From contig NZ_JAJTTE010000009.1 in the NCBI RefSeq assembly GCF_021343995.1, positions 62,001-126,000 on the forward strand: a DNA stretch of 64,000 nt, in the 5' to 3' direction. The notes beneath the pieces are model-generated. The model was not told the origin of the DNA and ran no database searches. It saw nothing but the letters and a program-made list of their open reading frames with translations. The position numbers and the translations under genes are program-made. This document shows, piece after piece, positions 16,189 through 25,089 of this stretch. Position 1 is the stretch's first letter; the number at the start of each line of letters is the position of its first letter. Source of the stretch: Pseudonocardia terrae (GTDB lineage Bacteria; Actinomycetota; Actinomycetes; Mycobacteriales; Pseudonocardiaceae).

Positions 16189-16934
16189 GCCGCATCGCCT
16201 ATGTGTCCGGGGCGAGCTCCGGCATCGGCCGCGGCGCCGCCGTGCGGCTCGCCGCCGACGGGTACCGGGTCGTGCTGCTGGGCCGGGACGAGAAGCGGCT
16301 CGCCGAGGCCGCGGCCGAGTGCGGGCCGGACGCCGTCACCGCGGCGTTCGACGTGGCCGGCGCGGCCGAGGTCGACGCCGAGCTGCCGGGCCTGATCGAG
16401 CGCACCGGCGCCCCGGACGTCGTGGTGCACGCCGCCGGGCAGACCGTCGTCGGGGCGCTGGACCAGCTCACCGCCGAGCAGTGGCACCGCCAGCTCGACG
16501 TGAACCTGACCAGCATCCACAGCCTCAACCGGCACCTCTGGCCGGCCATGGTCCCCGCGGGCGGATCCATCGTCCTGGTGGCCTCGACGGCGTCCTTCGC
16601 GGCGTTCCCGCAGGACGCGGCGTACGTCGCGTCCAAGGGCGCGGTGCTCGCGCTGACCAAGGCCATGGCGCTCGACGGCGCTCCCGTGGGCATCCGGGTC
16701 AACGCCGTGTGCCCGGGGTTCATCCGCACCCCCAACCTCGAGGGCTACTTCGACGCCCAGCCCGACCCGGCGGCCGCGGCCGCCGGTGCCGCGGCGGCCG
16801 CGCCGATCGGCCGGATGGGCACGCCCGAGGACGTCGCCGGTGCGGTGGCGTTCCTCGTCTCGCCCGACGCGGCCTTCGTCACCGGCACCTCCGTGCTGGT
16901 CGACGGGGGGCTGCTGGCCCGCGTTCCGGGCTGA
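16185..16934 (+). CDS. Short-chain dehydrogenase/reductase (SDR)
   Basis: A 249-residue classical SDR and a paralogue of the preceding gene. It has SGASSGIG near the N-terminus, HAAGQT, catalytic Ser in LVASTASFAAF, Tyr/Lys in YVASKGAV, and VDGGLL at the end. A Pro/Ala-rich insert (DPAAAAAGAAAAAP) lies in the substrate-loop region before IGRMG. GTG at 16185 is the start, overlapping the upstream stop. It is the last gene of unit 1; shared promoter copy 2 begins 19 bp after its stop. Confidence 0.9.
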   Translation: MSRIAYVSGASSGIGRGAAVRLAADGYRVVLLGRDEKRLAEAAAECGPDAVTAAFDVAGAAEVDAELPGLIERTGAPDVVVHAAGQTVVGALDQLTAEQWHRQLDVNLTSIHSLNRHLWPAMVPAGGSIVLVASTASFAAFPQDAAYVASKGAVLALTKAMALDGAPVGIRVNAVCPGFIRTPNLEGYFDAQPDPAAAAAGAAAAAPIGRMGTPEDVAGAVAFLVSPDAAFVTGTSVLVDGGLLARVPG

Positions 16935-16952
16935 TCGCCGACTCGCCGCCGT

Positions 16953-16987
16953 AAACTGTTGACAGTTGGCAGTTTCCGTTACAGAGT
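16953..16987 (+). promoter_or_regulatory. Shared operator/promoter, copy 2 (before lyase-amidohydrolase operon)
   Basis: AAACTG (16953-16958), spacer TTGACAGTTGG, CAGTTT (16970-16975). TTGACA (16959-16964) serves as a -35, with CAGAGT 17 bp downstream as a weak -10 in the same position as in the other two copies. It lies 72 bp before the lyase ATG. Of its 23 bases, 22 match copy 3; only the last spacer base differs. Confidence 0.72.
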
Positions 16988-17047
16988 GGCAACACGGGGC
17001 GTCGACCGCCCCGGCCGAGCACGATCGATCGACCTCCAGGAGGTTCC

Positions 17048-17941
17048 ATGACCACCCCGGCGCGAACCCTGCGCGCCCTGATCGGGGCGCCGGACCGGCC
17101 GCTGGTGCTGCCGGGTGCGGCGAACGCCCTGACGGCGAGGGTGGTGGAGGACGCGGGCTTCGACGCGGTCTACGTGACCGGCGCGGGCGTGACCAACACC
17201 TACCTCGGGGTGCCGGACCACGGCATCCTGACCCTCGACGAGCTGTGCGGGCACGTCGACGCCATCTGCGACGTCGTCGGCCTGCCGGTCGTGGTCGACG
17301 CCGACACCGGCTTCGGCAACGCGCTCAACGTGCAGCGCACGGTGCGCAGGCTGGAGCGGGCCGGCGCCGCGGCCGTCCAGCTCGAGGACCAGATCAGCCC
17401 GAAGAAGTGCGGGCACTTCAGCGGCAAGGACGTCGTGTCGCTCGGCGAGATGGTCGGCAAGGTGCACGCCGCCGTCGACGCCCGCCGCGACGACGACCTG
17501 GTGATCGTCGCCCGCACCGACGCCCGGGCGACCGAGGGCCTCGAGGCCGCCTGCGAGCGCGCCGCCGCCTACCTGGACGCCGGCGCCGACGTCATCTTCG
17601 TGGAGGCGCCCGAGAGCGCCGACGAGATGCGGTACATCACGACGCAGGTGCCGGGACTGCACATCGCCAACATGGTCGAGGGCGGTCGGACGCCGCTGCT
17701 GCCCCGCAAGACCCTGGGCGAGTTGGGCTTCGCGGTGGCGCTGTACGCGAATGCCACGATGCGCGGTGCGGTCGTCGGGATGCGCGAGGTCCTCGCGCAC
17801 CTCGACAAGCACGGTGACACCCGGGAAGCGGGACACCTGATGATCAGCTGGGAGGACCGGCAGGCGCTGGTGCGCAAGCCCGAGTTCGACCGGCTCGAGG
17901 AGCGGTACGCAGCGACCGCGGAACGGAGGCGGGTGCGGTGA
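17048..17941 (+). CDS. Isocitrate lyase/PEP-mutase family C-C lyase
   Basis: A 297-residue TIM-barrel enzyme of the PrpB / oxaloacetate decarboxylase / dimethylmalate lyase family. The catalytic loop KKCGH (119-123, Cys121) identifies a true lyase rather than a PEP mutase. Mg ligands are in VVDADTGFG (Asp84, Asp86), and QLEDQ carries a further acidic residue. Family enzymes split 2-methylisocitrate, 2,3-dimethylmalate or similar 2-hydroxy-branched diacids to pyruvate (or glyoxylate/succinate) plus a second acid. It starts a three-gene operon with two amide hydrolases; an AGGAGG SD precedes the ATG. Its stop overlaps the next GTG. Confidence 0.88.
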   Translation: MTTPARTLRALIGAPDRPLVLPGAANALTARVVEDAGFDAVYVTGAGVTNTYLGVPDHGILTLDELCGHVDAICDVVGLPVVVDADTGFGNALNVQRTVRRLERAGAAAVQLEDQISPKKCGHFSGKDVVSLGEMVGKVHAAVDARRDDDLVIVARTDARATEGLEAACERAAAYLDAGADVIFVEAPESADEMRYITTQVPGLHIANMVEGGRTPLLPRKTLGELGFAVALYANATMRGAVVGMREVLAHLDKHGDTREAGHLMISWEDRQALVRKPEFDRLEERYAATAERRRVR

Positions 17942-19341
17942 GCACGCACGACCTGAGGCTGCGCGGGGGCAGGGCCTTCCAGCACGGCGCCGGCCTGCAG
18001 GAGCTCGACGTCCTCGTGACCGGCGGGGTGATCAGCGGGCTGGTGGCCCGGGACGCCGAGGTGGCGGCCGCCGAGGAGGTCGACCTCGCGGGCAAGGTCG
18101 TCCTGCCGGGCGGCATCGACCCGCACGTGCACCTGGGCAAGGACATCCGGGTGCCGCGCGACCCCGAGGACGGTGAGCGCGAGACGGCCTCGGCCGTCGC
18201 GGGCGGCATCACCTCGATGCTGATCTACCTGATGAGCGCAGACCCCTACGAGAAGGTCTTCGCCGAGTCGGACGCCGCGATGGCGGGCAACTCGCACACC
18301 GACTACGGGTTCCACTTCGTGCTCGGCACCGACGAGCAGGTCGCCTCGATTCCGGACTACGTGCGCGAGCTGGGTGTGCCCAGCTTCAAGTTCTTCATGA
18401 ACTTCCGCGGCGACGAGGGCAAGTACCTCGGCCTGCCCGGCAACGACGACGCGTACATGTACAACCTGCTGGGCAGCGCGGCCGACGCCGGTGCCCTGGT
18501 GTGCCCGCACCCCGAGAACATCGAGCTGGTGTGGAAGCTGCGCGAGCAGCCGCGGGACGAGTCGCTCCCGCCGCTCGAGGCCTGGTACCGCAGCCGCCCG
18601 CCGGTCGTCGAGGCCGAGGCGGTGCAGCGGGTCGCGTACTTCGCCAGCCAGACCGGTGCCTCGGTCTACGCGGTGCACACGAGCAGCAAGGCCGCGCTGG
18701 ACGCGATGCGGATGCAGCAGACGGCGTACCCGAACCTGTTCACCGAGACCTGCACGCAGTACCTGACGCTGACCACGGACGCCGACTGCGGCACCTACGG
18801 CAAGGTCAACCCGCCGATCCGGCACACCGAGGACGTCGAGGCCCTGTGGGAGGGCGTGCGGTCCGGCGCGGTCGACACCGTCGGCTCGGACCACAACTCC
18901 CGGCACCGCACGGCCAAGGAGAAGGACATCTGGACGGCGTCCGCGGGCTTCCCCGGCACCGGCCTCGTCCTGCCGACGACCGTCGGCGAGGGGCTCCGCC
19001 GAGGCATCGACCTCGAGCGCCTGGTCGACGCGACGAGCACGCGGGCGGCGCAGCTGTTCGGGCTGTTCCCGCGCAAGGGCACCATCCGGGTCGGCTCGGA
19101 CGCCGACCTCGCCGTCGTCGACCTCGACGCGACCACCACGGTGCGCGCCGAGACCCAGCACTCCGTGGCGGAGTACTCGCCGTGGGAGGGCCGGGAGATC
19201 CCGCTGAAGGTGGTGCACACGCTCGTCCGCGGGCGGTTCGCGGTGCGCGACGGCGAGCTCGCCGCCACGCCCACCGGCACATACCTGTCCCGGACCAACG
19301 GCGGCGCCGCGGCGCTCGCCTCGCAGAAGGAGCTCGTGTGA
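17938..19341 (+). CDS. Cyclic amidohydrolase, dihydropyrimidinase/hydantoinase family
   Basis: A 467-residue binuclear-metal amidohydrolase. Metal ligands are visible: His63 and His65 (DPHVHLG), the carbamylated Lys151 (SFKFFMNFRG), His191 (CPHPENIE), His247 (AVHTSSK) and Asp318 (VGSDHNS). The length matches D-hydantoinases. The SFKFF(M/N) segment differs from the usual SFKVFMAY, so the substrate may differ from dihydropyrimidines. It opens cyclic amides or imides; the adjacent carbamoyl amidase would act on the product. GTG start overlapping the lyase stop; GTGA overlap with the next gene. Confidence 0.88.
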   Translation: MSTHDLRLRGGRAFQHGAGLQELDVLVTGGVISGLVARDAEVAAAEEVDLAGKVVLPGGIDPHVHLGKDIRVPRDPEDGERETASAVAGGITSMLIYLMSADPYEKVFAESDAAMAGNSHTDYGFHFVLGTDEQVASIPDYVRELGVPSFKFFMNFRGDEGKYLGLPGNDDAYMYNLLGSAADAGALVCPHPENIELVWKLREQPRDESLPPLEAWYRSRPPVVEAEAVQRVAYFASQTGASVYAVHTSSKAALDAMRMQQTAYPNLFTETCTQYLTLTTDADCGTYGKVNPPIRHTEDVEALWEGVRSGAVDTVGSDHNSRHRTAKEKDIWTASAGFPGTGLVLPTTVGEGLRRGIDLERLVDATSTRAAQLFGLFPRKGTIRVGSDADLAVVDLDATTTVRAETQHSVAEYSPWEGREIPLKVVHTLVRGRFAVRDGELAATPTGTYLSRTNGGAAALASQKELV

Positions 19342-20042
19342 CGGATCCCGTGTGGACGGTCGGCGGTGCCGGGGTGATCGACGAGACCACCCTGCGTCAC
19401 TACGACCTGGCCGGCTTCGGCAAGCCCGTCGGCCTGGGCGCCCGGCCCGCCCTGCTGATCATCGACGTGCAGTACCGCACCGTCGGCACCACGCCCGCCC
19501 CCTTCGAGGAGGCGGTCAAGGAGTTCCCGACCAGCTGCGGCGAGGTCGGCTGGGCCGCGGTGGAGCGGATCGCGAAGCTGGTCGCGACCTTCCGGGAGAA
19601 GGGCTGGCCGATCCTCTACCCCCACGTCGCGCCCAAGCAGTCCTACGACGCCGGACGACTCGGCGCCAAGGTGCCGGGGATCATGGACATCCCGGCCAAG
19701 GGCTACGAGTTCGTCGCCGACGTCGCGCCGGTCGAGGGCGACGTGCTGGTGCCCAAGCGGCACCCCAGCGCGTTCTTCGGCACCCCGCTGGTCAGCTACC
19801 TGGTCGAGACCGGTGCGGACTCGCTGGTGGTCACCGGGTGCACGACCTCGGGCTGCGTGCGCTCCAGCGTGGCCGACGCCTTCTCGTACAACTTCCGGGT
19901 CAGCGTGCCGGCCGACGCCGTGTACGACCGCAGCCCGGTGGTGCACGAGGTCAACCTGTTCGACATGGCGCAGAAGTACGCGGACGTGACCACCACCGAC
20001 GCCCTGCTGGGCGCGCTGGCGGAGCTGCCCCCGCGGGCCTGA
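19338..20042 (+). CDS. Isochorismatase-fold amidase, N-carbamoylsarcosine-amidase-like
   Basis: A 234-residue cysteine hydrolase. The catalytic triad is Asp43 (IIDVQ), Lys140 (LVPKRHPSAFFGT) and Cys173 (GCTTSGCVRSSVADAF). The TTSGCVR context and long N-terminus match N-carbamoylsarcosine amidohydrolases, which release ammonia and CO2 from N-carbamoyl amino acids. With the hydantoinase-like enzyme it gives a two-step opening of a cyclic ureide, or of a cyclic amide with later deamidation. GTG at 19338 overlaps the upstream stop. It is convergent with the GntR gene 24 bp away. Confidence 0.88.
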   Translation: MTDPVWTVGGAGVIDETTLRHYDLAGFGKPVGLGARPALLIIDVQYRTVGTTPAPFEEAVKEFPTSCGEVGWAAVERIAKLVATFREKGWPILYPHVAPKQSYDAGRLGAKVPGIMDIPAKGYEFVADVAPVEGDVLVPKRHPSAFFGTPLVSYLVETGADSLVVTGCTTSGCVRSSVADAFSYNFRVSVPADAVYDRSPVVHEVNLFDMAQKYADVTTTDALLGALAELPPRA

Positions 20043-20066
20043 GCCACGCGGTGCGCGGCCGGGCCC

Positions 20067-20747
20067 TCAGTCGGGCTCGGCCGCGCGCAGCACGGCGAGG
20101 GCGTTGTTGAGCGAGCTCGTCAGATGGGCCTCGAGGAGCGTGGCGGCGTGGTCGCCGTCCCGGTCGTTGAGCGCCGCGACGATGGTCCGGTGCTCGTCGA
20201 GGGCGGTCCGGGCGCGCCGGGGCTGGTGTGCCGAGCGGGCCCGGGCCAGCTGGATCTTGCGCCCGACGTCGGTGAGGGCCTGGACCAGCGGGGGGTTCGC
20301 CGCCAGTCGCACCAGGCGGGCGTGGAAGTCGGCGTCGGCCGGGTAGGACCCGGTGGAGTCCGAGCCCATGCTGGACTCGGTGTCGTCGAGCATCCGGCCG
20401 ACCTCGTCGATCCGCTCCTGCGGGGCGTAGCGGGCGGCGAGGCGCACGGCATGCGTCTCCAGCGCGATCCGCAGCTCGTAGAAGTCCGAGAGCTCCCGGG
20501 CCGAGAACGAGCGCACGTACACGCCGCGGTGCGTCACGGCCTCGACCAGGCCTTCGCTCGCCAGGCGCTGGATGGCCTCCCGCAGGGGCCCGCGGCTGAT
20601 CCCGAGCGCCTGCGACAGGTGTACCTCGTTGAGCCGCTCGCCCGGGGCGAGCGTTCCGTCGAGGATCATGTCGCGCAGGACCTCCAGGCTGCGCCCGGCG
20701 AAGGTCGCCACGGGGCCCAGCTTGGCTGGGCGGTTCTGCTCGGTCAC
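20067..20747 (-). CDS. GntR-family transcriptional regulator (FCD subfamily)
   Basis: A 226-residue regulator. The HTH is about residues 16-80: LEVLRDMILDGTLAPGERLNEVHLSQALGISRGPLREAIQRL, followed by THRGVYVRSF. The FCD domain has DFYELRIALE and HRTIVAALNDRD. GTG at 20747 is chosen because AGGAG lies just upstream; an upstream in-frame extension is Arg/Pro-rich and looks non-coding. It is divergent from the MFS operon and convergent with the amidase, so it sits centrally in the regulon and is the best candidate to bind the three shared dyads. A weaker relative of the dyad lies in its own upstream region (20826). Confidence 0.9.
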   Translation of the reverse strand: MTEQNRPAKLGPVATFAGRSLEVLRDMILDGTLAPGERLNEVHLSQALGISRGPLREAIQRLASEGLVEAVTHRGVYVRSFSARELSDFYELRIALETHAVRLAARYAPQERIDEVGRMLDDTESSMGSDSTGSYPADADFHARLVRLAANPPLVQALTDVGRKIQLARARSAHQPRRARTALDEHRTIVAALNDRDGDHAATLLEAHLTSSLNNALAVLRAAEPD

Positions 20748-20825
20748 CGGGTCTCCTCGCCGCGGTCGCGGGCGACGCGGGCGTCCGGTGGGCGGCCCGT
20801 CCGGCTGCGATCGCCGATCGGTTCG

Positions 20826-20839
20826 AACTGTCGACACGT
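20826..20839. promoter_or_regulatory. Weak relative of the shared operator
   Basis: AACTGTCGACACGT matches the core AACTGTTGACAGTT at 11 of 14 positions. It lies about 80 bp upstream of the GntR start in the divergent region with the MFS operon, where autoregulation would be expected. On its own this match would not be convincing. Confidence 0.3.
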
Positions 20840-20891
20840 CGAATAGTAACTGAGCTGCTGCGGAGGGCAGTCGAATCGGGTCGCGGATCGC

Positions 20892-20926
20892 AAACTGTTG
20901 ACAGTTGTCAGTTTATGCCGCAGCGT
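20892..20926 (+). promoter_or_regulatory. Shared operator/promoter, copy 3 (before MFS-FAD-PrpD operon)
   Basis: AAACTG (20892-20897), spacer TTGACAGTTGT, CAGTTT (20909-20914). TTGACA (20898-20903) as -35 and CAGCGT 17 bp downstream as -10, as in the other copies. An inner dyad TGACA-GT-TGTCA is also present only here. It lies 84 bp before the chosen start of the MFS gene and 145 bp from the divergent GntR gene. Confidence 0.72.
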
Positions 20927-20975
20927 AGGCCCGTGCCGCGGGAGCCGCGGCCGGCAGGACAAGGAGGTGCTGGCG

Positions 20976-22337
20976 GTGAAGACGGGTAGGAGGTCCCCCG
21001 CGGGCCGGGAGCGTCCCGGCGACGCGGCGGAGGCCGGGACCACGGCGACGGGCGGGGCCGCGCCGGAGTCGATCGACGGCAGGGTGGTGGCGGCCGGCCT
21101 CGTCGGCTCCGTGGTCGAGTACTACGACTTCGGCATCTACGGCTATCTGGCCACGGTGCTCTCGGTGGTCTTCTTCGCGAACGGCACCGACCCCACCACG
21201 GCCCTGCTCGCCACCTTCGCGACGTTCGCCGCGGCCTTCGTGCTCCGTCCCCTCGGCGGGCTCCTCTTCGGGCACCTGGGCGACCGCTTCGGCCGCTCGC
21301 ACATCCTCGCCGCGACGATCCTGTCGATGTGCCTCGCCACGGTCGCCATCGGCGTCCTCCCCACGTATGCCGCGATCGGCGTCGGTGCCGCGTTCCTGCT
21401 GGTCGCGGCGCGGTGCGTGCAGGGCGTCGCCTCCGGTGGCGAGGTCGGCGGCGCGGCGGCGTACGTCGCGGAGAAGTCGCCCGCCGCCCGGCGCGGGTTC
21501 TTCTGCTCGACCGTCCAGCTCGGGGCGCTCGCGGGCGCGCTGCTCGCGTCCGTCGCGGTCACGATCCTGACCTCGGTGCTGACGTCGGAGCAGCTCGCGG
21601 CCTGGGGCTGGCGCATCCCGTTCCTGCTCAGCCTGCCGCTGGGGCTGGTGGGTCTGTGGATCCGGTTCCGCCTCGAGGACTCGGTCTCCGACGACGAGCT
21701 CGAGGCGGGGGAGGGGCAGGCGTCCGCTCCCGCCGTCGAGCTCCTCCGGGCGCACCTGCCCGCCCTGCTGCGCACCCTCGGCCTGTCGACGCTGCTGTTC
21801 GCCGGCTACTACGTCACCTACGTGTACGCGTCCACGCACCTGCAGCGGACCGGCGGGTTCAGCCCCGCCGCCGCCTTCTGGTCGACCACGGTCACGCTGA
21901 TGGTGTCCTGTGCCGCCATGCCGTTCTTCGGGAAGCTCTCCGACCGGTGGGGGCGGCGACCGGTGCTCCTGGTGGCCGCGATCGCGTTCGGCGTGCTCGC
22001 CGTACCCTGCTTCGCCGTCATGAACGCAGGCGTCCTGGTGCCGGCCGTGCTGGCCCAGGTCGTGCTCGGCCTGCCCGAGTCCGCGCTCATGGGCGTCGTC
22101 TTCGCGACGTTCGCCGAGATGTTCCCCTCGCGGGTCCGGTACACCGGCATCGCGTTGGGCTTCAACCTCGCCAGCATGGCGGTGGGCGGCACGGCGCCAC
22201 TGATCTGCCTGTGGCTGTTGGGGCTGACCGGCAGCCCGCTGGCCCCCGCATGGTTCCTGGTGGCGGCCGCCGTCGTCACAGTGGGGACCGCGCTGACCCT
22301 CGCCGAGACCCGCGGCACCGCGCTGCGGACCGGCTGA
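20976..22337 (+). CDS. MFS transporter, metabolite:H+ symporter (MHS) family
   Basis: A 453-residue membrane transporter with about 12 hydrophobic helices. MHS signatures: SVVEYYDFGIYGYLATVL in the first helix region, LRPLGGLLFGHLGDRFGR (loop 2-3), ARCVQGVASGGEVGGA, and SDRWGRRPVL between helices 8 and 9. Relatives import carboxylates such as proline/betaine, shikimate, alpha-ketoglutarate or aromatic acids. GTG at 20976 is placed nine bases after AAGGAG; an earlier GTG at 20967 directly abuts the SD and is unlikely. First gene of unit 3. Confidence 0.9.
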   Translation: MKTGRRSPAGRERPGDAAEAGTTATGGAAPESIDGRVVAAGLVGSVVEYYDFGIYGYLATVLSVVFFANGTDPTTALLATFATFAAAFVLRPLGGLLFGHLGDRFGRSHILAATILSMCLATVAIGVLPTYAAIGVGAAFLLVAARCVQGVASGGEVGGAAAYVAEKSPAARRGFFCSTVQLGALAGALLASVAVTILTSVLTSEQLAAWGWRIPFLLSLPLGLVGLWIRFRLEDSVSDDELEAGEGQASAPAVELLRAHLPALLRTLGLSTLLFAGYYVTYVYASTHLQRTGGFSPAAAFWSTTVTLMVSCAAMPFFGKLSDRWGRRPVLLVAAIAFGVLAVPCFAVMNAGVLVPAVLAQVVLGLPESALMGVVFATFAEMFPSRVRYTGIALGFNLASMAVGGTAPLICLWLLGLTGSPLAPAWFLVAAAVVTVGTALTLAETRGTALRTG

Positions 22338-22365
22338 CCCGTACCCCGATCGAGGAAGGACCCCC

Positions 22366-23736
22366 GTGCCCGAACAGGCCGAAGTGGATGTGGACGTCGT
22401 CGTGGTCGGCGCCGGCGGCGGCGGGCTCACCGCCGCGCTCGCCGCGACCAACGGCGGCGCCACCGCCGTCGTGCTGGAGAAGGAGGAGCGCGCGGGCGGC
22501 AACACCGCCCTGTCCACCGGCTCCGTGCCCGGCGGCGGGACGCGCTGGCAGGGCGAGGCGGGGATCGACGACTCGCCCGAGCGTCTGGCCGCCGACCTGC
22601 TCCGCCAGTCCGGCCCGCACGACGCCGAGGACCTCGTCCGGGTGCTCGCCGGAGCGAGCGCGAACCTGGTCGAGTGGCTGGTCGACACCCATGCGATCGA
22701 CCTGCGGCTGATCACCGACTACAAGCACGTCGGGCACTCGGTACCGCGGCTGCACGCGCCGCCGTCGCGCAAGGGGCACGCCCTCGTCGCCGACCTGTTG
22801 CGGGCGTGCAAGGCCGCGGAGGTCGAGGTGCTCACCCACTCGCCGGTCGAACGGCTCGTCGTCGAGGACGGGGCGGTCCGCGGGGTCGTCGTCTCCGGGG
22901 GCCGCTCGGGCACCTACACCCTGCGCTGCCGCGCGGTCGTGCTCGCCGGCAACGGCTTCGGCGCCAGCCCGGACATGATCGCCCGGTTCGCGCCGCAGGC
23001 CGCGGGCCTGGAGTACCTCGGCGCCCACGGCAGCACCGGCGAGGCGATCCGTTGGCTGCTCGACCTCGGCGCGACGCTCGGCAACGCCGAGGCCTTCCAG
23101 GGCTACGCCGCCGTCGCGAGCCCGCACGGCTCGATCACCTCGTGGACCACTGTCGAGCACGGCGGGATCCTGGTCGACGCGCACGGTGCCAGGATCGGCG
23201 ACGAGTCGATCGGCTACTCCGGCTTCGCCGCCGACGTCTCGCGGGTCGACGGTCCCGTGCACGTCGTCTTCGACACCTCGATCCGGGACTCCGTCGCCGC
23301 GCACGAGGAGGAGTTCGCCGACCTGCTCGCGGCGGGCGGGGTCAAGGAGGCGCCCGACGTCCCGACTCTCGCCGCCGCGATCGGCGTCGACACGGCGGAG
23401 CTGCAACGCAGCCTCGACGTCGCCGGGGCCGCGGCCGCCGGCGAGGGCACGGACCCCACCGGCCGCACCGACTGGGGCCGTGGCCCGCTGCAGCCGCCGT
23501 ACGCCGCGGTCAAGGCGATCCCGGCGCTGTTCCACACGCAGGGCGGGGTCCAGGTCGACGCCGACGCCCGGGTGCTCGGCCAGGCGGGCCCGATCCCCGG
23601 CGTGTACGCCGCGGGCGGGGTCGCCGCCGGCGTGAGCGGGCGGGCGGGCGGCGCGGGCTACTCGTCGGGCAACGGGCTGCTCACCGCCCTCGGCCTCGGC
23701 ATGCTCGCCGGCCGACACGCCGCCGGCCTGCGCTGA
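22366..23736 (+). CDS. FAD-dependent oxidoreductase (fumarate reductase/ketosteroid dehydrogenase-like)
   Basis: A 456-residue flavoprotein with the dinucleotide motif VVVGAGGGGLTAALAA (residues 12-27), the FAD-contacting LEKEERAGGNTALSTG, and the C-terminal GVYAAGGVAAGVSG and GNGLLTALGLGMLAG of the FAD_binding_2 family. The soluble, subunit-free architecture suggests desaturation or reduction of an organic acid (TcuA- or KstD-like), not respiratory fumarate reduction. GTG start with CGAGGAAGGA upstream. It lies between two MHS transporters. Confidence 0.85.
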   Translation: MPEQAEVDVDVVVVGAGGGGLTAALAATNGGATAVVLEKEERAGGNTALSTGSVPGGGTRWQGEAGIDDSPERLAADLLRQSGPHDAEDLVRVLAGASANLVEWLVDTHAIDLRLITDYKHVGHSVPRLHAPPSRKGHALVADLLRACKAAEVEVLTHSPVERLVVEDGAVRGVVVSGGRSGTYTLRCRAVVLAGNGFGASPDMIARFAPQAAGLEYLGAHGSTGEAIRWLLDLGATLGNAEAFQGYAAVASPHGSITSWTTVEHGGILVDAHGARIGDESIGYSGFAADVSRVDGPVHVVFDTSIRDSVAAHEEEFADLLAAGGVKEAPDVPTLAAAIGVDTAELQRSLDVAGAAAAGEGTDPTGRTDWGRGPLQPPYAAVKAIPALFHTQGGVQVDADARVLGQAGPIPGVYAAGGVAAGVSGRAGGAGYSSGNGLLTALGLGMLAGRHAAGLR

Positions 23737-23772
23737 CCCGGCCCGTTCCGACAGAAGACGAGGAAGACACCG

Positions 23773-25089
23773 GTGTCCGTCGATCCCCCCGCCCCCGCCC
23801 GCCAGTCCCGCAGGGCCGCCCTCGGCAGCTTCGTGGGCACCACCCTCGAGTGGTACGACTTCTTCATCTACGGCACCACCGCCGCCCTGGTGTTCGGGAT
23901 GTTCTTCTTCCCGACCGAGGAGGGCGTGGTCGGGACCCTCGCCGCCTTCGCGACCTTCGCCGTCGGCTTCGTCGCCCGCCCGCTGGGGAGCATCCTGTTC
24001 GGTCACTTCGGTGACCGGCTCGGCCGGCGCAACGTCCTGATCACCACCCTGCTGATCATGGGTGCGGCGACGGTGCTGATCGGCTGTATCCCCTCCTACG
24101 CCACGATCGGGGTGTGGGCGCCGGTGCTGCTCGTGCTGTGCCGGATCGCGCAGGGCGTGGCGCTGGGCGGCGAGTGGGGCGGCGCCGCGCTCCTGTCCGT
24201 CGAGAACGCGCCCGCCCGGCGGAAGGGCCTGTTCGGGTCGTCGACCCAGATCGGTTCGCCCGCCGGACTGCTGCTGGCCAGCCTGGTGATCGCCGGTGCG
24301 TCCGCGTTCAGCGGCGACGCCTTCGACCAGTGGGGCTGGCGGATCCCGTTCCTGGCCAGCGCGGTGATCGTGATCGTGGGGCTGGCCATCCGGCGTGGGC
24401 TGGCGGAGTCCACCGACTTCGCCGCGACCGCGGACGCCGGGAAGGTCGAGGCCCTGCCGATCGCCCAGGTGTTCCGCGAGGACTGGCGCTCGGTCCTGCT
24501 GGGCGCGGGCCTGGGCGCGGCGAACAACGCCATCTACTACACGGTGGCGACCTACACCCTGGCGTACGTCACCGGAACCCTCGGCGTGCCGAAGGGCGAG
24601 ACGATCAACCACCTGACGATCGTGTCGGTGTGCTACCTCGTCTCGATCCCGCTCTTCGGCTGGCTGTCCGACAAGGTGGGCCTGCGCAGGCAGGTCGCGG
24701 TCGCGGCGGTCTGCGCCGCCCTGTTCGTCTTCCCGTACTTCGCCATGATCGAGACCGGTGAGTCCTGGATCATCCTGCTCGGGATGGTGCTCGGGCTCGC
24801 CGTCGTCCAGTCCGCCGCGTACGCGCCCCAGCCGGCGGTGTACAGCGAGCTGTTCCCGGCCCGGACGCGGTACACCGGGGCCTCGCTGAGCTACGCCCTG
24901 CCCACGACGATCGTGGGCGGCACGGCGCCGTTCCTGGCCACCTGGCTCTACAGCGTGACCGGCAGCAACACCGCGATGGCCTGGTACGTCGTCGTGCTGT
25001 CGCTGCTCGCCGCCGGCTGCGCCTGGGGCGCGCACCGCCGGCACACGGCACAGGAACGCGCGACGGTGACGGAGATGCACCATGCCTGA
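23773..25089 (+). CDS. MFS transporter, MHS family
   Basis: A 438-residue symporter, paralogous to the one at 20976. It has LGSFVGTTLEWYDFFIYGTTAAL, RPLGSILFGHFGDRLGRR, CRIAQGVALGGEWGGAALL and a helix 8-9 loop SDKVGLRRQ; the C-terminal half has TRYTGASLSYALPTTIVGG. Two MHS transporters in one operon suggest two related substrates, or uptake plus export. GTG start; the last bases overlap the downstream PrpD gene by 8 bp. Confidence 0.9.
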   Translation: MSVDPPAPARQSRRAALGSFVGTTLEWYDFFIYGTTAALVFGMFFFPTEEGVVGTLAAFATFAVGFVARPLGSILFGHFGDRLGRRNVLITTLLIMGAATVLIGCIPSYATIGVWAPVLLVLCRIAQGVALGGEWGGAALLSVENAPARRKGLFGSSTQIGSPAGLLLASLVIAGASAFSGDAFDQWGWRIPFLASAVIVIVGLAIRRGLAESTDFAATADAGKVEALPIAQVFREDWRSVLLGAGLGAANNAIYYTVATYTLAYVTGTLGVPKGETINHLTIVSVCYLVSIPLFGWLSDKVGLRRQVAVAAVCAALFVFPYFAMIETGESWIILLGMVLGLAVVQSAAYAPQPAVYSELFPARTRYTGASLSYALPTTIVGGTAPFLATWLYSVTGSNTAMAWYVVVLSLLAAGCAWGAHRRHTAQERATVTEMHHA

